A DNA stretch of 64,000 bases from Burhinus oedicnemus (GCA_008921705.1 VFFE01006969.1:715190-779189); one strand, 5' to 3'; positions 40,836-53,312 are shown, numbered from the stretch's first letter. Made by a program: numbers and translations. The notes: generated by a model not told the origin, from the letters alone.

Positions 40836-40954
40836 ACCTTAAACTTTCTGTTGATGAGGGAGTCAACAGTCTAAGAAATGGAAATCATTTTCTGTCCTCT
40901 CACCCAGCAATGTATCATATCTCAGAGATCACCTTTCAGATGTACTCAGAAACT
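40836..40954 (+). other. candidate cryptic exon (119 bp), unknown protein
   Basis: A pyrimidine-rich acceptor (CTTCCAACTTTTACAG, ending 40835) and a good donor (ACT then GTAAGA at 40955) bracket 39 open codons in one frame. The peptide contains LKLSVDEGVNSLRNGNHF and PAMYHISEITFQMYSET, which looks like ordinary soluble protein. The open frame extends upstream to a TAA near 40744. Entry needs one base from an upstream exon and exit is phase 0. It is not KCNH7 sequence and no family was recognised. It could be part of a nested gene, a decayed pseudogene or chance. Confidence 0.25.
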
Positions 40955-42376
40955 GTAAGATTATAGATGAAGAATGATCCACTGCAGCTCCAGTAATTTC
41001 AATATAAAAATGTCACACAAATCTGTGTCATGGCAATGACTAAAAGGAAAAGGTCCTAATTCTTTATAAGGTTGTCAGACTTCAAATCTCATTGAAAGGT
41101 GAATTAGCTCATCATCACACACTGCTTCTCTTCTCTCTCAACTGTTGTAAGGACCTCCTTCATATCCTGCAAAAAATTTAAAAAAAATAATAACAATCTG
41201 AGTCTGCAATATTTTTCTGTATGAAGAAGAGGAATCATCAGAAATAATCCTTATTCTATGTGGAGCCCAAGAGCTGTTGCAGCAGAATTATCACCACCTG
41301 TGAGCTTGTTCATTCTTTTCTAAATGGTGAAAGCCCATGGAAATGTTTGGGCCTTTGGCTTATAGAAATAGTTAATTTCTGTAATTAACTATCACAGAAA
41401 TAGTAAATTCTAAATTATTTCTAAAAATAGAACTAGGTTGAATTACAGAAACGTTTAGCCTAGATGATGTTATTAAAATCTGAGTCAAATGTTTGTGACA
41501 GAACTAAATTGTGCAATACTCTTTCCGTCAGATGGAACAACTACTGGGGGAGAGAGATACTAATTCAAAATCTATGCAGTGCAATTTGTGCAGCTAAAGA
41601 GTCTCAGATTAGTGCTAAAATTAGGTGGCAGAGAGATAAAAAATAAAGACATAGGTTATTTCACCAAATATATAAGTTAGTATGAATTAATTTCACTCAT
41701 TCTTACAGAACAAACTAAGACAGAAAAAATGTTAATTTTAAATATAAATCCCCACTAGAGTGAATCCTCCAAGGCACGGGGTTTGCTCCCTGTGATTACT
41801 TCAAAACTTATTATTCAAATTGTTCGAGAACTTTATTCAGCATTTAGTGATGCCAATGCCAACATATCCTGAGATCTACATTACGCAGATGAGATCCAAA
41901 TAGAGATTAAGTATGTGTAGCCTATGACACAAAGTATATTTGTTCCTGCCTCTTGTACCTTCAGCTGCTCAATTTTTTTGCTGGATTAGTTTTTGTGTGA
42001 ATTGGTTTCTCAAACCATTTCACAAGGAGAGATCAAGACAGGGCAGGAATAAACAGGTAATGTGGGGAAGGACCAGAATTCCTCTTTCAGTTTATGCCAG
42101 CTTAAATTGTCAGATGAACTTGAGAGTCTACCTTTATTTTTCCCTCTATATGCTGGATACTTGCCACTCATAAATAAGTCTGACTGAATCTCAGACAAGG
42201 AAGTCTTAGTCAAAATGAGTTTCAACACACCCCAAACAGACCAAAACACGTAAGAGCCCTCTTGTTCTGTCTTCAGCTGCTGCCTGGCATTTAGTGTTTG
42301 ACCCTACCTATACTTCAACAGAAAAAATGTATGACAGAAGATTATATGCAGAATTAAAGGAATATCTTTGACTGTC

Positions 42377-42800
42377 AGGCTGCAGGGACTGGAGCACCTC
42401 TCATACTAGGAAAGGCTGAGAGAGCTGGGACTGTTCAGCCTGGAGAAGTGCAGGCTCATGGGGGATCTCATCAGCATGAACAAATACATGGAGGGAGGGT
42501 GTAAAGAAGATGGAACCAGGCTCTTTTCAGTGATGCCCAGTGAGAGAATCAGAGGCAATGGGCACAAACTGAAACAGGAGGTTCCATCCAAACATCAGGA
42601 AACACTTTTTTACTGTGAGGATGACTGAGCACTGGCACAAGTTGCCCAGAGATGTTGTAGAGTCTCTGTCCTTGGAGATATTCAAAAGCCATCTGGACAT
42701 CATCCTGGGCTACCAGCTCTAGGTAGCCCTGCTTGAGCGGGGAGATTGGACAAGACGACCTCCAGAGGTCACTTGCAACCCCAACCATTCTGTGATTCTG
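42377..42800 (+). mobile_element. CR1 LINE 3' end, sense orientation
   Basis: Reads forward: GAGAGAGCTGGGACTGTTCA, AGCCTGGAGAAG, the GGGGGATCTCATCA segment, GGCAATGGGCACAAACTGAA, TTGCCCAGAGATGTTGTAGA, and ends AACCATTCTGTGATTCTG. This is the last ~420 bp of CR1 (the end of ORF2 and the 3' UTR). It is the only clear CR1 in the same orientation as KCNH7 and it is heavily 5'-truncated. Confidence 0.94.
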
Positions 42801-43394
42801 TTGGTATAGAATGTGGTATTTCCATGTTTAATGACAATTATTGTAGCTAATATGCTGATTTGCTTTGGCTTGGATGCTTTCTAAATATTTTCTGAGGGAC
42901 AAATGTCAATACCTGTTCCAGAACTGAGGATAGAAAATCTAAAAATTCTCATAAATCTTATCATTTATCTAAACAAAACAAAGTTATCATTGCCCCAAAC
43001 ATTTGATAGTTGTTTGCAGTTAGGGCACATAGGTATTTCCAATTCTGTTGTCACAAAGGCGTCTGATACATGTATGGTTGATACCTTATTGTCATCTTGA
43101 AAAAGAGAACTTAATGAAGCTGGGACTCCATCTCCACTTAAAAAAGACCACATTCTTTAAGGCAATGTGAGTCATGTTCTTACTATCCTCACTAAACTTC
43201 AATGACTTATTCCACATAAAATGTTTTACTTCTCTCTGAATGACAGTTTCCTCCTCTATAAGCATGTCAAGTAGATAAATCAATGTTATTTGACATGGAA
43301 TAAGTTTTATTCCAGACAGGAAGAGACAACTGAACTTGGACTTGATAACTATCAATGAGAGACAACTGGAGCCTATGGTCACAGCATCATAACT

Positions 43395-43402
43395 GTTTTT
43401 CC

Positions 43403-43434
<32 letters not shown>

Positions 43435-43450
43435 GAGGGGGGGAGGGGTG
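43395..43450. repeat. CTTTT pentanucleotide / poly-T tract followed by G run
   Basis: A 40-base pure pyrimidine tract made of CTTTT units and a T run (43395-43434) abuts a G-rich purine block (43435-43450). It can form unusual DNA structure. It also lies about 50 bp upstream of the acceptor of the open frame at 43487. Confidence 0.9.
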
Positions 43451-43486
43451 AGCCTGACTTTGTATCTTGTTAAATGTCTTTTTTAG

Positions 43487-43667
43487 AAGATCTGTATCTC
43501 TTGAATTATGCATGCGTTCTGATTCTAAACATGACTCTTATCATGAGAATCCAAGATTTTTCTCATCAGAGCCCAGTGGAATCACCATTGAGGAGATATT
43601 GAGTGTAACAATAGAAACATGTCAGGAAAGAATGGAGCAATTGAAACCCAAGCCTGTATTCAAATGA
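43487..43667 (+). other. candidate terminal exon with stop, unknown protein
   Basis: Begins after TGTCTTTTTTAG, a strong acceptor, and stays open for 59 codons to TGA at 43665-43667. The peptide is hydrophilic and protein-like (for example RSDSKHDSYHENPRFFSSEP, then GITIEEILSVTIETCQERME). The open frame needs two bases from an upstream exon. The KCNH7 exon ending at 36376 exits in phase 0, which would instead give KICIS and a stop. Thus either a five-residue alternative KCNH7 end or a separate gene is possible. No AATAAA lies close downstream. No family was recognised. Confidence 0.25.
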
Positions 43668-44564
43668 TTTCTTAATTTTGGATTTGTCATTGACAATAAT
43701 GCTATTTAAAGATCAATTCTAGCTTTATCATTTTCAAAATGATAACATTTCAAAATTTTATTTTGAAAACGGTTTTATTTTTGCATTACCTAGTCCTGCA
43801 TTCATATGATTTCAAGATTATGCTGGCTTTTAGTTGTTTAGAAAAGTGTATTTCAAATTTTTCTTGTCACATTGGGAGCGTGACTTAAATGTTTTTAAAG
43901 ACTCCAAAAGCTCACACCAAATGAAAAGAAGTGAAATGCAATATTTAGAGTTTTGTTATTTTTAAGCTAATCTCATTATTTTGAAGACTGCATGGATGAT
44001 TTTCTAATATTTAGAGTTGTCAGCATGTGTACACATAATGTATTGATGTTGATTGCCACATTATAAGAACATAATTTTCAATACAAGCGTTCCTGCTCTA
44101 CACAAACAATGAAAGATACCTGTGAGAATCAGATACTTCCTTATTAACACAAGCCAAAAATTGATGAATTAGAAATATTTTCTCAAAGTAGTGCAAATCT
44201 GAATGTTAGGAATGTACATGGAGGCTTGGATTAGCAAGATGTTGTTTGTATTGCTCAACATAAACTTAGTTTGGAAGCATCAAATTCTTTACGGTGCCAG
44301 CCACTGGACTTGGACTAAATACCTCTCTGTATACAATGTGTGTGATATGGTAAGCTCTTTTTAGTAATGTAGTATATAACAATGTTTTAACAAATTTATC
44401 TTCAAATCAGCTTCTTTCTTGCATTTCTAAACTTGTGTTAGTGGAGTAATGTCCAAAACTCCATTGGAAGTCAATGTTATTTGGGCATCTGTCTTCCTTC
44501 TCAACATTTGGCAATTGTGGTATTAAAGAGTAAATGTTCTTCCTCTCCAATGTATAACAACTAT

Positions 44565-44640
44565 TTTAGACTGTAAGCTCCATGGGGCAGGGACTTTTTT
44601 TAATCACAGATATTTGATCAGAGGCTAATATCTTTCAGAT
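44565..44640 (+). repeat. ancient L2/L3-like LINE 3' relic
   Basis: TTAGACTGTAAGCTCCATGG followed by GGCAGGGACTTTTTTTAATC matches the widespread amniote LINE 3' motif (agactgtaagctccttggggcagggac). Only the tail is recognisable. Confidence 0.6.
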
Positions 44641-46094
44641 GTTATTGGCATATGAATAACTATTAACTAATATGCAATTATTTTAGAACAGTTTCATGTG
44701 AAGTATAAATTATCAAAAGAATTGTTTCTTTAAAGAAATACCCAAAGTATCTTCAGAAATATAAATCAACACATATGGTCTGCATGGTTTTTGCTTAATG
44801 GTAAAGTACAATCCCTTCATAAATGAGATAAACAGAAGCTGATGTGAAAAATGAATACAATTTATCATAAGGCTGTGCTCCTCACTTCCTAACAATTCAA
44901 ATATCTTTTCCTGTAAGTACCTCTGAATTGAAAATATATTTCCTATTTTGCATCCTATAAAAAATGGAGCTTTTCTGAATTATAATCAGGTAGACGTATA
45001 GCAAAAGAGTTAATTCAAAATAGGTCTTTTTTACTAACATGACTAGAGAAGAATTTAAAAATAAACACCTGCAATTTTTCTCCACCTGTATCATTGACCA
45101 GATGTATTTGATTACCAGTTTCTCGGTATCATTCGGTAAATAAGTTTCTACAGCCCATAACATTTCTATTTCAGTATAGTTACATTAAAATAAAAAGAGT
45201 AATTGCATACTAAGCTACTTCTAGTGGTGTGATAGGTACTGAAAACAGAGTGGCACCACAGAAGCTTTTCATTTATCATGTTTTCTTTTGCTTATTGTTG
45301 TTGAATGCTGGCTTTTTCTGAGGATGTATAAATTTCATGTGGTAATGCCCTATAGCTCATAAATTTTTTTATATATGTGTGTTAAAACATTCTGTTTGTT
45401 ATTTCACAGCATTGATTTCCATTAGCAATCATAGAAACATTTCAACTCAGTTAAAGGTACTGATATTTCGTTTGTAAATCATAGCTTGGCTTGTGTCGAC
45501 AGAAGCCTCATATCAGAAATGTGTTCATCTTCACCGTTAGCAAGGAATACGAGTTGTGAATATCTTTATGCAATAAGAGTGAGTGCACAGACCTTTATTG
45601 TGGTGAAGTAAGAATTAATATAGCAACAAGTCAATGCATTTTGGTTTGGTTTTTTTCTGTGCAGGAATATTTACGTGTTTGTAGAAAAACAGTGCAGAGG
45701 ATAAACGGGGAAAATAGACAGCTCTAATAACAAAAAGACACATCCTGTTTGCATATTCATAAGACTCGTAGCATCAGTTCATGTTTTATCCTTCGAAATA
45801 TGCAACAGATGTAGCTGGTCCCAGGGAAAGCATATGACCCATTAACATCATTGACAGCAGATAACAGGATTTAATGGAAGGAAAGGGTGGTGCATAATAA
45901 CATGTCAGGCCCCCTCCTTAACACAGCAGGCAGATTCACAAGGTGGACAGTACTCCCACAGAAGCCAGCAGCAACAATGTTTATTGATTCTAAAAGAATC
46001 AGAGGTAATATGATCCTAGACAATTTAGAAAAGCTCACACATAATGACCACATTGTAAGTATCTCACTTCTTTAGTTCTAAACAAAATTAACAT

Positions 46095-46108
46095 GTTACC
46101 ATGGTACC
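46095..46108. promoter_or_regulatory. imperfect RFX/X-box-like palindrome
   Basis: GTTACCATGGTACC differs at one position from the RFX palindrome GTTNCCATGGNAAC. A weaker counterpart of the site at 58526. Confidence 0.25.
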
Positions 46109-46109
46109 C

Positions 46110-46190
46110 AAGAGGAATCCCATGGTTCTTCTTCAGGCAAACTCCCATTGTTCTGAGTAAGAGATGAACAAGGACCATAGCAACTAGCCC
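46110..46190. repeat. possible ancient repeat relic
   Basis: TTCAGGCAAACTCCCATTGT resembles the old bird/reptile repeat text around AACTCCCATTGAAGTCAATG. Very decayed. Confidence 0.3.
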
Positions 46191-46778
46191 TGTGGTTTGC
46201 TGAACTAATCATCTGCCTGTGCAAATCTGAATAACATCATTGTTTCAGTGGCATGTGTTGCTTTTTCTGATAAAAAGCTAAGTCATACACTTACAAGCTG
46301 AATATATTTAACATGAAAATCCTATTAAAATGCCCTCTCTCTGAAAAATATCTGATCTTATTCAGATAGCTCTCATTTTACAAATGTGATGGTTATTTCA
46401 GCAAAAACGTCTCAAGTTAAATGTAGTGCTTTTATGAGTGATAAAAAGGAAATAGACATACTAGTCCAAATAGGTGAAATTCCGTCAAGAGTCTCCCTTT
46501 AGCTGTCTTGTTATTTTGCTGCAGTATATTCAATTACATACCTCGATACCATTTCTTGCAATGAAAGATTTTTGAAACCGCTATATACATTAGTATTCAC
46601 ATTGTATAAGCTTTGCAGTATAGATTAAACAATGCACTTGTTGAATTGTAATACTCTGACAGCTTTTAGGGCCACCTCTCTTTGTATGTCACTTCTTTCT
46701 GTCCAGGAAGAAAACATAAAAATTATATAAAGCAACTTTCATAGCATTCACATGAAAACCTTATGCTTGTCTTTCCAG

Positions 46779-47031
46779 GTCCTGAAGGGGTTTCCAGAAT
46801 GCTTACAAGCTGACATTTGTCTGCATCTCAACCAAAACTTGCTTCAGAATTGTAAAGCTTTCCGGGGGGCCAGTAAAGGCTGTCTTCGAGCTTTGGCTAT
46901 GAAATTTAAGACAACACATGCACCTCCTGGAGACACTTTAGTGCACTGTGGAGATGTCCTCACTGCTCTTTACTTTGTGTCAAGAGGGTCCATTGAAATC
47001 CTTAAGAGTGACATTGTTGTAGCAATTCTTG
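46779..47031 (+). CDS. KCNH7: KCNH7 coding exon 5 of 7: end of C-linker and cyclic-nucleotide-binding homology domain, first part
   Basis: Encodes 84 residues plus the first base of a glycine codon, from [19 protein letters not shown] to DIVVAIL. The start completes the C-linker; from about [19 protein letters not shown] the beta-roll of the cyclic-nucleotide-binding homology domain begins ([20 protein letters not shown]). In ERG channels this domain does not respond to cAMP and instead binds its own C-terminal segment. The length is 253 bp, the same as KCNH2 exon 9. The acceptor is TCTTTCCAG at 46778 and the donor is GTAAGTAG at 47032; entry is phase 0 and exit phase 1. Read-through gives ILGK and an immediate stop. 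Confidence 0.97.
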
Positions 47032-48281
47032 GTAAGTAGATTACTACAAGGCATGTTAAAAGAGTCAAGGGTTTGAAAAGAAATATCCATTGCTATTCCT
47101 GGCAAAAAAAATTTGTAAATTTTTTATTCACTGTCATTTAAAATCAAGTGGAGAAATAATTTGCTTAAGGAGCAAAGTCTACATTACTGCAATAATTCAC
47201 ATGCACCAAAGAGCCCACGTCCTTGGATATCTAAAATGTAAGAGCAGGAGTGAGTCAGATTTATCCCTAGGTAAGTGGTAAACTGCAAGTTGATGCAAGC
47301 AGATATTGAATTACTCCAGTTCTGATTATGCTGCAAGAACCAAAGTCAAGGATACCCTTTTCTTGAACAGTGTACGAGGACACTGAGATACAGAGACCCC
47401 CTATATGCTAACTGGAGAAAAACACCTACTTCAGGCATTCAAAATGTCTTCTAGAGGTTTTCAGAAATATCTGCTTCTGCGCACTGAGCATACAGAAAAG
47501 GAAGAGAATAGCAGATTAATCTGATCTAGATTGATACTTAAGTGTAATAACACCAGCATTTCCTCTATATTTCTTATTAACACATTCTTGTTTATATACT
47601 ATGGGGAGTTACTTGTTTTCTTTCCCAATGAAGATGGCTCAGAGCAATGTTCAGTCCAGCTGAGAGCTCACCTGCAGCTGGTGATGGCTCTTATGCGGAA
47701 CCAGTAAGACTTCTTTAGCTACAGCAATTTTAAAAGTAAAATAACTGAAACCCTACCTAAACAAGACTACTGATTTCTTTCTCCAATTCAATATCAGGTA
47801 ATAAAAACGCAAAGAATAATTGAGTAGATGAGTAAGGATTTTGCTGTACAGAAACCTATACCAGCTGTAACATCATTCATATGTTCTCCTTTCTCTTTAT
47901 CATCCACTGTAGGAACTTACAGCCAGATAAGCAGCTGAAGCAAAATGTGGACTAGTAGCAATACGTTGCTATTAATCCACTTGTGACTGATTATTCTGCT
48001 AGTACTTTGCAGGGTGTATACGTGAGCAGAAGTACAAAGGTGTGCCTACAGCAATCCTTCCCTAGGTTTAGATAGTGTTATCAAGATAATTTGTCATCTC
48101 ATGCTGTTGCACCTCATCAGCCCGGCCAGCTTTAGGCACAAGCAAAGTAGGGAGCATGCAAGTATAACACTGTGAGATTTTTACTTACCTGTGTGAGTGT
48201 CTTCTCCTGATTATGAACAGCGTGGTTCATCAAGGATTTCATCTCTTACATCAAAAACTTGTAAATTTCTATAGCAGCCAC

Positions 48282-50970
48282 AGAATCACAGAATCACAGA
48301 ATGGCAGGAGTTGGAAGGGACCTTTGGAGAGCATCTAGTCCAACACCCCTGCCAAAGCAGGTTCACCTAGAGCAGGTTGGACAGGAATGCATCCAGGCGG
48401 GTTTTGAATATCTTCACAGAAGGAAACTCTGGAGAGTCTCTGGGCAGCCTGTTCCAGTGCTCTGTCAGCCTCAAAGTAAAGAAGTTTTTCCTGATGTTCG
48501 GATGGAATTTCCTGTGTTCCAGTTTGTGCCCATTGCCTCTTGTCCTGCCACTGGGCACCACTGAAAAGAGTCTGGCCCCATCTTCTTGACACCCACCCTT
48601 TAGATATTTGTAAACATTGATAAGATCCCCTCTCAGCCTTCTCTTCCCCAGGCTAAACAGACCCAGGTCTCTCAGCCTTTCTTTGTAAGAGACGTGCTCA
48701 TACCCTTGACTATCTTCATAGCCCTCTGCTGGACTGTCTCCAGTGGTTCCTTGTCTTTCTTGACCTGGGGAGCTCAGAACTGGACACAGTACTCCAGATG
48801 TGGCCTCACCAGGACAGAGTGAAGGAGAGGATAACCTCCCTTGACCTGCTGGCCACACTCTTTTTAATGCACCCCAGGATACCTTCTTGGCCACAAGGTC
48901 ACATTGCTGCCTCATGGTCAACTTGTCCTCCGGGACTCCCAGGCCCTTCTCCAAAGAGCTGCTTTCCAGCAGGTCAGCCCCTAACCTGTACTGGTGCGTG
49001 GGATTATTACCTCCCTAGATGCAGGACCCTATACTTACCTTTTTTGAACTTCATTAGGTTCCTCTGCGCCCAACTCTCTAGCCTGTCCAGGACTTGCTGA
49101 ATGGCAGCACAGCCTTCTGGTGTATCAGCCACTCCTCCCAGTTTTGTATCATCAACAAACTTGCTGAGGGTACTCTGTCCCCTCATCCAGGTCACTGATG
49201 AACAAGACTGGACCCAGTACTGACCCCTGGGGAACATCGCTGGCTACAGGCCTCCAACTAGACTGCGCTGCTGATCACAACCCTCTGAGCTCTGCCATTC
49301 GGCCAGTTCTCAATCCACCTCACTGTCCACTCATCTAACCCACACTTCCTAAGCTTACCTACAAGGATGTTATGGGAGACAGTGTCAAAAGCCTTGCTAA
49401 AGCCAAAGTAGACAACATCCGCTGTTCTCCCCTCATCTACCCAGCCAGTCATGCCATCATAGAAAGCTATCAGATTTGTCAAGCATGATTTCCCCTTGGT
49501 GAATCCATGTTGACTACTGCTGATAATCTTTTCCTCCTTGTGCTTAGAGATGACATCCAGAATGAGCTGTTCTGTCACCTTTCCAGGGATGGAGGTGAGG
49601 CTGACTGGCTTTCCTGGGTCCTCCTTCTTGCCCTTCTTGAAGAATGGGGTGACACTGGCTTTCCCCCAGTCCTCAGGCACCTCTCCCGTTCTCCATGACC
49701 TTTCAAGGATGATGGAGAGTGGCTTAGCAATAACATCTGCCAGCTCCCTCAGCACTCACGGGTGCATCCCGTCAGAGCCTATGGATTTGTGGGTGTCCAG
49801 TTTGCCTAAACGATCTCTAACGTGATCCTCCTCAACCAAGGGAAAGTCTTCCTTTCTCCACACCTTTTGTCTTACCTCCAGGGTCTGGGATTCCTGAGGG
49901 CCAGCCTTAGCAGTAAGGACTGAAGCAAAGGCGGCATTCAGTAACTCCGCCTTCTCTACGTACTCCTTCACCAGGGCACCTACCTCATTCAGCAGCAGGC
50001 CCACATTTTCCCTAGTCTTCCTTTTGCTACTGATGTACTTGAAGAAGCCCTTCTTATTGTCCTTGACGTCCCTTGCCAGGTTTAATTCCAAGTGGGCCTT
50101 AGCCTTCCTCGTTGCATCCTTGCATACTCTGACAACGTTCCTACATTCCTCCCAAGTGGCCAATCCCTTTTTCCACATTCTCTAAACTTCCTTCTTCCAT
50201 TTGAGTGTTTCCAGAAGCTTCTTGCTCATCCATGCAGGTCTCCTGCCTCCTTCGCCTCATTTCTTACTCATAGGGATGCACCAATCTTGAGCTTGGAGGA
50301 AGTGGTCCTTGAATATTAACCAGGTCTCTTGGACCCCCCTACCTTCTAGAGCCTTAGCCCATGGGATTCCTCCAAGCAGGTCTTTGAAGAGCCCAAAGTC
50401 AGCTCTCCTGAAGTCCAGGGTTGTCATTCTACTTCTTGTCCTGCTTCTTCCACACAGGATCCTGAACTCCACCATCTCATGGTCACTGCAGCCAAGGCTG
50501 CCCCCAACCTTCACATCCCTAACCAGTCCTTCTTTGTTTGTTAGCGCAAGGTCCAGCAGCACACCTCCCCTCATTGGCTCCTCCACCACCTGTGTCAAAA
50601 AGTTTTCATCGGTGCTCTGCAGAAACCTCCTGGACTGTGTGTGCCTGGCTATGTTGCCTTTCCAGCAAATATCAGGGTGGTTGAAATTCCCCACAAGAAC
50701 CAGGGCCTGTGATTGTGAGGCTACTTTCAACTGTCTGTAGAAGGTCTCATCGACTTCCTCTTCCTGATCAGGTGGCCTGTAGTAAACACCCACAACAGTG
50801 TCACCCATATTTGCCTGCCCCTTAATTCTTACCCATAAGCTCTCAACTTGTTCTTCATCCACCCCTAGGCAGAGCTCAGTACATTCCAGTTGTTCTCTCA
50901 CATAAAGAGCAACTCCACCACCTCGCCTTGCTGGCCTGTCTTTCCTAAGAAGTACATAGCCGGGCATTTC
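48282..50970 (-). mobile_element. CR1 LINE, 2.7 kb, best-preserved copy, antisense
   Basis: The 3' end is at 48282 (ACAGAATCACAGAATCACAGAA on +). In minus-strand order the parts are: AP-like endonuclease (about 50257-50970, with RRGGGVALYVREQLEC, DTVVGVYYRPPDQEE and the catalytic-region LGCSDHEMVEFRIL), linker (49756-50178, with LNLARDVKDNKKGFFKYI), reverse transcriptase (49007-49755, with SSQHGFTKGKSCLTNLIAF, FSKAFDTVSHNIL and the FVDDTKLGG active-site box), and the C-terminal domain and 3' UTR (48282-48954). Stops and frameshifts between 48954 and 49007 and at 49238-49257 and 50179-50256 break ORF2, so it is inactive. It is truncated at the 5' end near 50970 within the endonuclease; ORF1 is absent. 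Confidence 0.96.
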
Positions 50971-51892
50971 AGAGAGGTAATCAAACATTCAGGTTTCCCT
51001 GGAGGGGTGCAAGAGGATCCACAATCAAGAAAAACTGAAAAGTTTATGAACTCATTAATTTCTTTCTGGACCAGAGACACAGACTGGTCAAGTTTTGCAT
51101 GTGATGCACATCAAGATGCCTGTGCTCTCACTCTGCAGCAGAAACTCAGGTATTTGCAGGACAATGCCACTATATCTCTTCCAGCCCACAGCTCCTCACA
51201 CCAGGGGCACAGTCTGGGGCCCTGGTATCCCAAGGAACAGTGGTCCAGACAGAAAGAGAGACAGTTGTGCACAACTGCAGCCAAAAGGAACTGCTCTGTG
51301 GGCCCACATCTGTTGCAAAATCCATGAGGCTAGAGCCTGCCTGATAGCTGGCTCCAGTCAATGAGTCTGTGGTATCTTGAAGAATCTGCTAAAAAAATGG
51401 ATGATACAAATGAAAATTACTCTGCCATGAACTCGCACAGAAACCTAACAAAGATTATCAATACTTAGCCAAAGATTTTTAGTTAATTCCCCTTTCTGAA
51501 AAACCTACACACAGAAATGGACATAAAAAACACTCAATACTTTGTCCTCTGAGACTGAAAAGACTTCAGTCCAACAGAAGTTGGATGAGGTTTCCACCAT
51601 TAACAAGTATTGCAACTTCATCACGGAAATCAAAGGGTTCTGAGAAATGTTGGGTTTGTCCCCCAGTTTTCCTCAACTCGTCAGCGCTGTTTGATGCTGC
51701 TGAGTAAGGTCTGATCAGTACTGACCTGACAACAGTAATTCTGTGCCAAATCCTTAGAAAATACAATGGCTATGGATCTTGTAGAATCTACCACTTCTTT
51801 CAGTTTTGCAGACGAGATATAAAAATACTGTGATCATGTCAATAGTCATACTGCAGAGAAGGTATTATATGCCTGGAATATTCTGCATTCAT

Positions 51893-52420
51893 AAATATTA
51901 AGGCCAGAAGGACTATTAGATTATATTGGCTAACCTCTGTTATACCACTGACTCCTGTTACATTTCATACCTTTAATTATCTGTTTTGTCTAATGAATTA
52001 TGTTTGATCAAAGGAAAGCAATGGATTTTGATCTGAAGACATAACAAGATGAAAAAGTGATCACTTTTCTTGGCAGTTTACTTCCACAGTTAATCATTTT
52101 TATTGATAAAAATGTGTGCTTTATTTCCAGTATAAAATTATCTTGCTTCAATTTATTTCCATTGGTTTTTGCTATGCATTCCTTATTATATTCTAGGGCA
52201 TTTAGTACAGAGTAATTTTTCCTCTCTATAAGGATATATGCAATATAATCAGGTTACTTCTTAATCTTCCTGTTGATAAGCTAAAAAGACTGTGCTCTTT
52301 AAGATTCTCACTGTAAATCAGCCCTTCTATTATTTTTTGCATCTGTTAGCTCACCCAGCTGAAAACTGCTCATCCAGTTTTCAGCTTCCTTTTTGGAAAA
52401 CGGAGAAACCAGAACTACCT
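51893..52420 (-). mobile_element. ancient CR1 LINE 3' region, antisense
   Basis: The + strand reads ATTAAGGCCAGAAGGACTAT, then TGGCTAACCTCTGTTATACC, CTTTATTTCCAGTATAAAAT, ATAATCAGGTTACTTCTTAA and GATAAGCTAAAAAGACTGTG. This follows the reverse complement of the old CR1 type common in turtles and crocodilians (aaggccagaagggaccatt ... tgataagctaaacagattgagc). It is far more diverged than the neighbouring copy at 48.3 kb, so it is an old insertion shared by many sauropsids. Confidence 0.75.
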
Positions 52421-53312
52421 GTAGTAACCTAAATATAAAAGCCACAGATGTTTAACAGAGGGGCAAAATCACCCCAGTACTCTTTTTTACCAGTCTACTG
52501 CTTCTCAGTTGCTATAACCACTATTCCTTTCCACAAGTGTTTTCCTAGTTCCCCCCTCTCTGTCTCCATCTTGGAGGTAAGCCCCACAACCCTTAGTTTA
52601 GAGCATATTTTCACGGGTCTATGGCTGCAGCTGCTCTGCATTGATGAAGGTTAGGTGCAGATTTGGGGAAAATGAGCGATTAAATAGAGATGACAATTTT
52701 AGCACACAGGTATCGCGAATGTGTCAACATTGATTGAAAGAATTGTAATAGCATCAAAACAGAGGCAGCTATGTTTAAAGACCTTCCTTAAAACAACTTC
52801 TGCATCTTGAAAGTCTTGTATTCCCTCTGAAAAATATAACAACTAAGTAATTTTCTACTAAAATATATGGCCTGTATCTTCATGTAATTTTTAACAAAAT
52901 GAGATTCCAGGCCAGACAGGTCCTGGACTCTACCGAACAACAAAAAATACATCTTTGTCATCATAACAATATGATTTAAACCAGCAAATAATGTTTTAAC
53001 AAGAAAGGACAAAGGAAGCTGCTCTAGTCATGCTGTTTTGATGGAACTGAAGAAAACTATGATGCAACTAGATTTTCCTTTTACTTAGTCCAGTTATATG
53101 CCTATGTAATTTCATTGATTTAAATAATTTTACTTTTAATATTTAATACTACTACTTTTTCTTTACAACAACATGTGTGCAATGCTAATTTGATTGTATC
53201 ACTTCATGTAAAATCAAGTATTCTAGACGATTAACACAAAGAAATACATCATTCAATTTAATGTCTTATTCATGTTTAAAATAATAATCTCCATCTAATT
53301 TTCTTTCTGCAG

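Larger units (their letters stand above)
47032..53312 (+). other. KCNH7: KCNH7 intron of 6.3 kb
   Basis: Starts GTAAGTAG and ends TTCTTTCTGCAG. More than half is retroelement: a long antisense CR1 (48282-50970) and an ancient antisense CR1 (51893-52420). The 51000-51370 stretch between them is less AT-rich and open on both strands but is not recognised. In KCNH2 the equivalent intron hosts an alternative polyadenylation event that yields a truncated isoform; no comparable exon was identified here by eye. Confidence 0.85.

Noticed and set aside
45875..46054. Open frame ending at GTAAGT (46054) as an exon
   Set aside because: The donor is good, but no convincing acceptor lies within the open part.
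48367..50988. Five minus-strand open frames as host genes
   Set aside because: They form one CR1 element in the order endonuclease, linker, RT, C-terminus. The first few codons of the 50988 frame lie outside the element.
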